Assembly: GCF_026391055.1 (NCBI RefSeq)
Contig: NZ_JAPLET010000017.1
Coordinates: 1-64,000, forward strand
Direction: 5' to 3'
DNA from: Spirosoma sp.
GTDB lineage: Bacteria; Bacteroidota; Bacteroidia; Cytophagales; Spirosomataceae
DNA: 64,000 nt
Shown: one piece after another, positions 61,259 through 64,000 of the stretch
Layout: each line of letters opens with the position of its first letter
Position numbering within the stretch: the stretch's first letter is position 1
The notes under the pieces: generated by a model
Told to the model about the DNA's origin: nothing
The model's database searches: none
What the model saw: only the letters and a program-made list of their open reading frames with translations
Made by a program: the position numbers and the translations under genes

Positions 61259-62221
61259 ATGAAAAACATTTCTGTTGCCCAGCGGATGAATCTGCCCTGG
61301 GTCGAATCGCCGTTCTTTGACGACCTCCTTCAAAAGCACGACCTCACTCCCGAGCAACGTGAGCTGGCGACTCACTACAACCGGGAAGGCTTTATTGTAT
61401 TGCCCCAGCAGGTGAGTCATGAACTGATTGACCGGACCATCGAGGCAATTAAAGGTGAATATCCTGATAAGGTTGGTGAGGAACCTTCCCGACATCAGGA
61501 TATCTGGAAGAAGTACGGCACGGTTCGCGAGCTGGCCTCCCAGCCTGCTATCTTCGATGTACTGCGTATGCTGTATGACCGGGAGCCTATTCCGTTTCAG
61601 ACGCTCAACTTCAAGTTTGGCACCCAGCAGCGGGCTCACTCCGACAGCATTCACTTTAGCTGTACCCCGGCGCGTTTCATGTGTGGTGTCTGGGTTGCAC
61701 TGGAAGAAACATCGGCCACCAACGGCCCCTTGTTTTACTATCCGCGCTCGCACCGACAGGAAGAGTTCAACTATTTTGATTTAGGCATAGAAGCGCGGGG
61801 TAATTACGAGGAGTACCCCAACTATGAGGATTTCGTGGAAGAGTTTATGGCTGCCAAAGGGTATGAGCGGAAGGAAATTCACATGAAAAAAGGTGATGTT
61901 CTGATCTGGTCGTCGAACTTGATTCATGGTGGCATGCCCATTACCGGGGGTAACGTAACCCGATGGTCGCAGGTGACACACTACTATTTTGAGGGCTGCA
62001 TGTATTACTCGCCCCGTTTCTCAGACATGTTCTCCAAAAACCTGAATCTGCGGCACGTGATCAATATTGCTACCGGAAAAGTGGTGCAGCACAGCGAAAA
62101 TGGCAAACCCATCGAAACAATCAACACGGGTAATTTCCGCTACGCCGTAAGTCATAACTTTACCCTGCCCGTACTGGCCAAGGAACTGGTGAAAAAGCTG
62201 ATCGGTAAAAAGCCGTTTTAA
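61259..62221 (+). CDS. Phytanoyl-CoA dioxygenase (PhyH)-family protein
   Basis: A 320-residue Fe(II)/2-oxoglutarate-dependent oxygenase. Iron ligands: His127-x-Asp129 (QQRAHSDSIHF) and His223 (SNLIHGGMPIT); a 2-oxoglutarate-binding Arg is probably in NVTRWSQVTHYYF. The central motif GVWVALEETSATNGPLFYYP is typical for PhyH proteins that hydroxylate small molecules. Preceded by ~180 bp with no gene. Substrate unknown. Confidence 0.9.
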   Translation: MKNISVAQRMNLPWVESPFFDDLLQKHDLTPEQRELATHYNREGFIVLPQQVSHELIDRTIEAIKGEYPDKVGEEPSRHQDIWKKYGTVRELASQPAIFDVLRMLYDREPIPFQTLNFKFGTQQRAHSDSIHFSCTPARFMCGVWVALEETSATNGPLFYYPRSHRQEEFNYFDLGIEARGNYEEYPNYEDFVEEFMAAKGYERKEIHMKKGDVLIWSSNLIHGGMPITGGNVTRWSQVTHYYFEGCMYYSPRFSDMFSKNLNLRHVINIATGKVVQHSENGKPIETINTGNFRYAVSHNFTLPVLAKELVKKLIGKKPF

Positions 62222-62243
62222 TTGTTTATCCCAATAGACACAT

Positions 62244-62275
62244 CTAGCCTTAACGGGAATGACCGTTAAGGCTAG
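62244..62275. terminator. Hairpin after the PhyH gene
   Basis: CTAGCCTTAACGG (62244-62256) pairs exactly with CCGTTAAGGCTAG (62263-62275) with a 6-nt loop. No T-run. A second small hairpin (about 62414-62431, CCCAGG ... CCTGGG) lies before the antiporter gene. Confidence 0.6.
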
Positions 62276-62460
62276 TACCACTATGGCGCCTTAACTAATT
62301 TTTAAAGGTAACTAAACTTTGTCCATACAGTGTGGTTGCAACATGGTAAGCGGCTAACGCGCGGACAGTAAACCGCTACCCGATCAGAACCAGCGACATA
62401 CGACGCGAAATGCCCAGGCAAGTCCTGGGCTTTCGCATTTAACCACTATACTCAACCACT

Positions 62461-64000
62461 ATGCAGAACCTCTTTATCGACTACATCTACCTGATTCTGA
62501 TTATTCTGGGTCTGATCATGCTCGCCAATAAGCTGCGCCTGGCTTATCCCATCGTGCTGGTGCTGGGTGGGCTTGTGTTAAGTTTAGCGGACGAATTTTC
62601 GCAGATTACCATTAGCCCCGACCTGGTATTTTTCATCTTTCTGCCTCCACTGCTCTATGAAGCCTCCTGGCAGGTTTCCTGGAAAGAGTTCTGGCGGTGG
62701 CGCCGGGTGATCACGAGCTTTGCTTTTCCCATCGTCATTCTCACCTCTTGTGTCATAGCCCTGGTGTCTCATGCCCTCATACCAGGCTTCACGCTAGCGC
62801 TGGGATTTCTGTTGGGGGGCATTATATCGCCACCCGATGCCATTTCAGCCACCACCATCATGCGGCAAGTGAACGTCCCCAAGTCGCTGGTAAGCATTGC
62901 CGAAGGAGAAAGCCTGCTCAACGATGCCTCGTCGCTGATCGTTTTCCGGTTTGCCCTGGCCGCTGTGTTAACCGGTCGGTTCCAATTTCAGGAGGCCGCT
63001 GCCAGTTTCGCGATGGTGGTTTTCATGGGTATCGGCATTGGCCTCCTGGTAGGTGTCGTCTTCTACGCCATTCACCGCTGGCTGCCTACAACGCCGGGCA
63101 TCGACATTGCGCTTACGCTGGTTACACCTTACTGCATGTATTATGCGGCCGAGCAGCTTCATTTTTCGGGCGTACTGGCGGTGGTTAGCGGTGGACTGCT
63201 ACTGTCGAATAAGCGTCAGCAAATGTTAACCTACCAAAGTCGAATTCAGAGCGTTAATGTTTGGGCCAGCCTTGTTTTTGTGTTAAACGGGTTGGTATTT
63301 CTGCTCATTGGTCTTCAATTGCCCGTCATTGTTGGGCAGCTCGGTACAGTCAGCCTACGAAGTGCTATCGAATATGGCCTAATTATCTCCGGGGTACTAA
63401 TGCTGACCCGACTGGTCTGCGCGTTTGGCGCGTCTATTTTCACCCGGTTAATAAGTCGGTATATCACGGTAGCCGAACCGAATCCGGGGTGGAAAAACCC
63501 GTTTATTCTGGGTTGGGCCGGTATGCGCGGGGTGGTGTCGCTGGCGGCAGCCATTTCGATACCCCTGCTGACACCGGACGGGCAGTCGTTTCCGCATCGC
63601 AATTTGATTCTGGTTATCACCTTTATTGCTATACTGACCACGCTGGTGTTACAGGGCTTAACGCTTCCTTGGCTGATTCGGAAAGTAAAGCTGACGGAAC
63701 AGGATACGTCACCTTCGGAACAACAACAGGAGCTGATGATTCAACAGACAATCAACCAAACCTCGCTTCAGTTTCTGGCAGAAAATGAGCGTTCCAACGA
63801 GCACCTGGCTAACCTGTACGAAAAGCTGAAACTTGACCAGCGGTTGCTCGATGATGAACTGCACGAGCCCAACAACCAAAAGGCTGTTTCCCGGCTAGCC
63901 TATCAGCGTACCTATCTGAACCTCCTGCAACAGCAGCGAAGCGCACTGAATGAGCTGAATCGCCAGCCGGACGTCGATGAAGACCTGATTCGAAAATACC
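62461..64000 (+). CDS. Na+/H+ antiporter (CPA1 family), partial
   Basis: The gene runs off the window; 513 codons are present. ATG at 62461 (MQNLFIDYIYLILIILGLIM). About 12 membrane helices come first (to ~410), with CPA1 signatures: FFIFLPPLLYEASW, LGGIISPPDAISATT (the ion-binding Asp), SIAEGESLLNDASSLIVFR and WAGMRGVVSLAAAISIP. After ~410 comes a cytoplasmic, helical tail (ENERSNEHLANLYEKLKLDQ) that continues beyond the edge. It is an inner-membrane pH/Na+ regulator. Confidence 0.93.
   Translation, partial: MQNLFIDYIYLILIILGLIMLANKLRLAYPIVLVLGGLVLSLADEFSQITISPDLVFFIFLPPLLYEASWQVSWKEFWRWRRVITSFAFPIVILTSCVIALVSHALIPGFTLALGFLLGGIISPPDAISATTIMRQVNVPKSLVSIAEGESLLNDASSLIVFRFALAAVLTGRFQFQEAAASFAMVVFMGIGIGLLVGVVFYAIHRWLPTTPGIDIALTLVTPYCMYYAAEQLHFSGVLAVVSGGLLLSNKRQQMLTYQSRIQSVNVWASLVFVLNGLVFLLIGLQLPVIVGQLGTVSLRSAIEYGLIISGVLMLTRLVCAFGASIFTRLISRYITVAEPNPGWKNPFILGWAGMRGVVSLAAAISIPLLTPDGQSFPHRNLILVITFIAILTTLVLQGLTLPWLIRKVKLTEQDTSPSEQQQELMIQQTINQTSLQFLAENERSNEHLANLYEKLKLDQRLLDDELHEPNNQKAVSRLAYQRTYLNLLQQQRSALNELNRQPDVDEDLIRKY

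Overview
The window is chromosomal DNA of a Bacteroidota bacterium, most likely Cytophagales and close to Spirosoma. The support is a SusC/SusD pair with its own ECF sigma/FecR regulators, a type IX secretion C-terminal sorting domain, a capsule-assembly Wzi-family protein, weak Shine-Dalgarno signals, and many secreted proteins and lipoproteins. The genus is inferred from gene content, not tested.

Layout. 1-211 is the end of a sugar-nucleotide epimerase. 371-15230 (minus strand) is a polysaccharide/sulfated-glycan utilisation locus: ECF sigma factor, FecR anti-sigma, SusC, SusD, two sulfatases, and a large secreted propeller/ricin-lectin/T9SS protein. After arfB (15339-15740) comes a plus-strand array of six tandem paralogues of an unrecognised all-helical family (15946-18760), preceded by a 35-codon ORF that looks like a truncated seventh copy. 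18841-21825 (minus) is an SDR / MBL-fold / FG-GAP operon. Small hypothetical genes and a decayed ECF sigma pseudogene follow.

The most interesting locus is 24563-33531: an H-NOX haem nitric-oxide sensor, a PAS-rich hybrid histidine kinase with REC and HPt domains, a LytTR response regulator, and then a 1527-residue nitric oxide synthase. The synthase carries two globin-like domains in front of the NOS oxygenase domain and a complete FMN/FAD/NADPH reductase behind it. NO synthesis, probable NO dioxygenation and NO sensing are thus encoded side by side, which suggests a self-contained NO signalling circuit.

35487-49885 is a 14.4-kb integrated element in the 3' end of a tRNA-Arg(CCT) gene. It is bounded by a 15-bp direct repeat. 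It carries a tyrosine recombinase, an excisionase-like HTH protein, DUF3987 and toprim/zinc-ribbon replication-type genes, a broken terminase-small-subunit-like gene, and an AT-rich defence cargo. The cargo is a type III restriction-modification system with a HEPN-like gene between mod and res, followed by PD-(D/E)XK-like, DUF4365-like and HicA-like genes.

50002-64000 returns to host-type sequence: hflX, a propeller/HEAT/cytochrome c protein, a MATE exporter, a NIF3-family protein, an aldo/keto reductase, a Wzi-family protein, a duplicated DUF4394 lipoprotein, a phytanoyl-CoA dioxygenase-like enzyme, and a CPA1 Na+/H+ antiporter cut by the window edge. Many gene ends carry long, nearly perfect inverted repeats that probably act as terminators.
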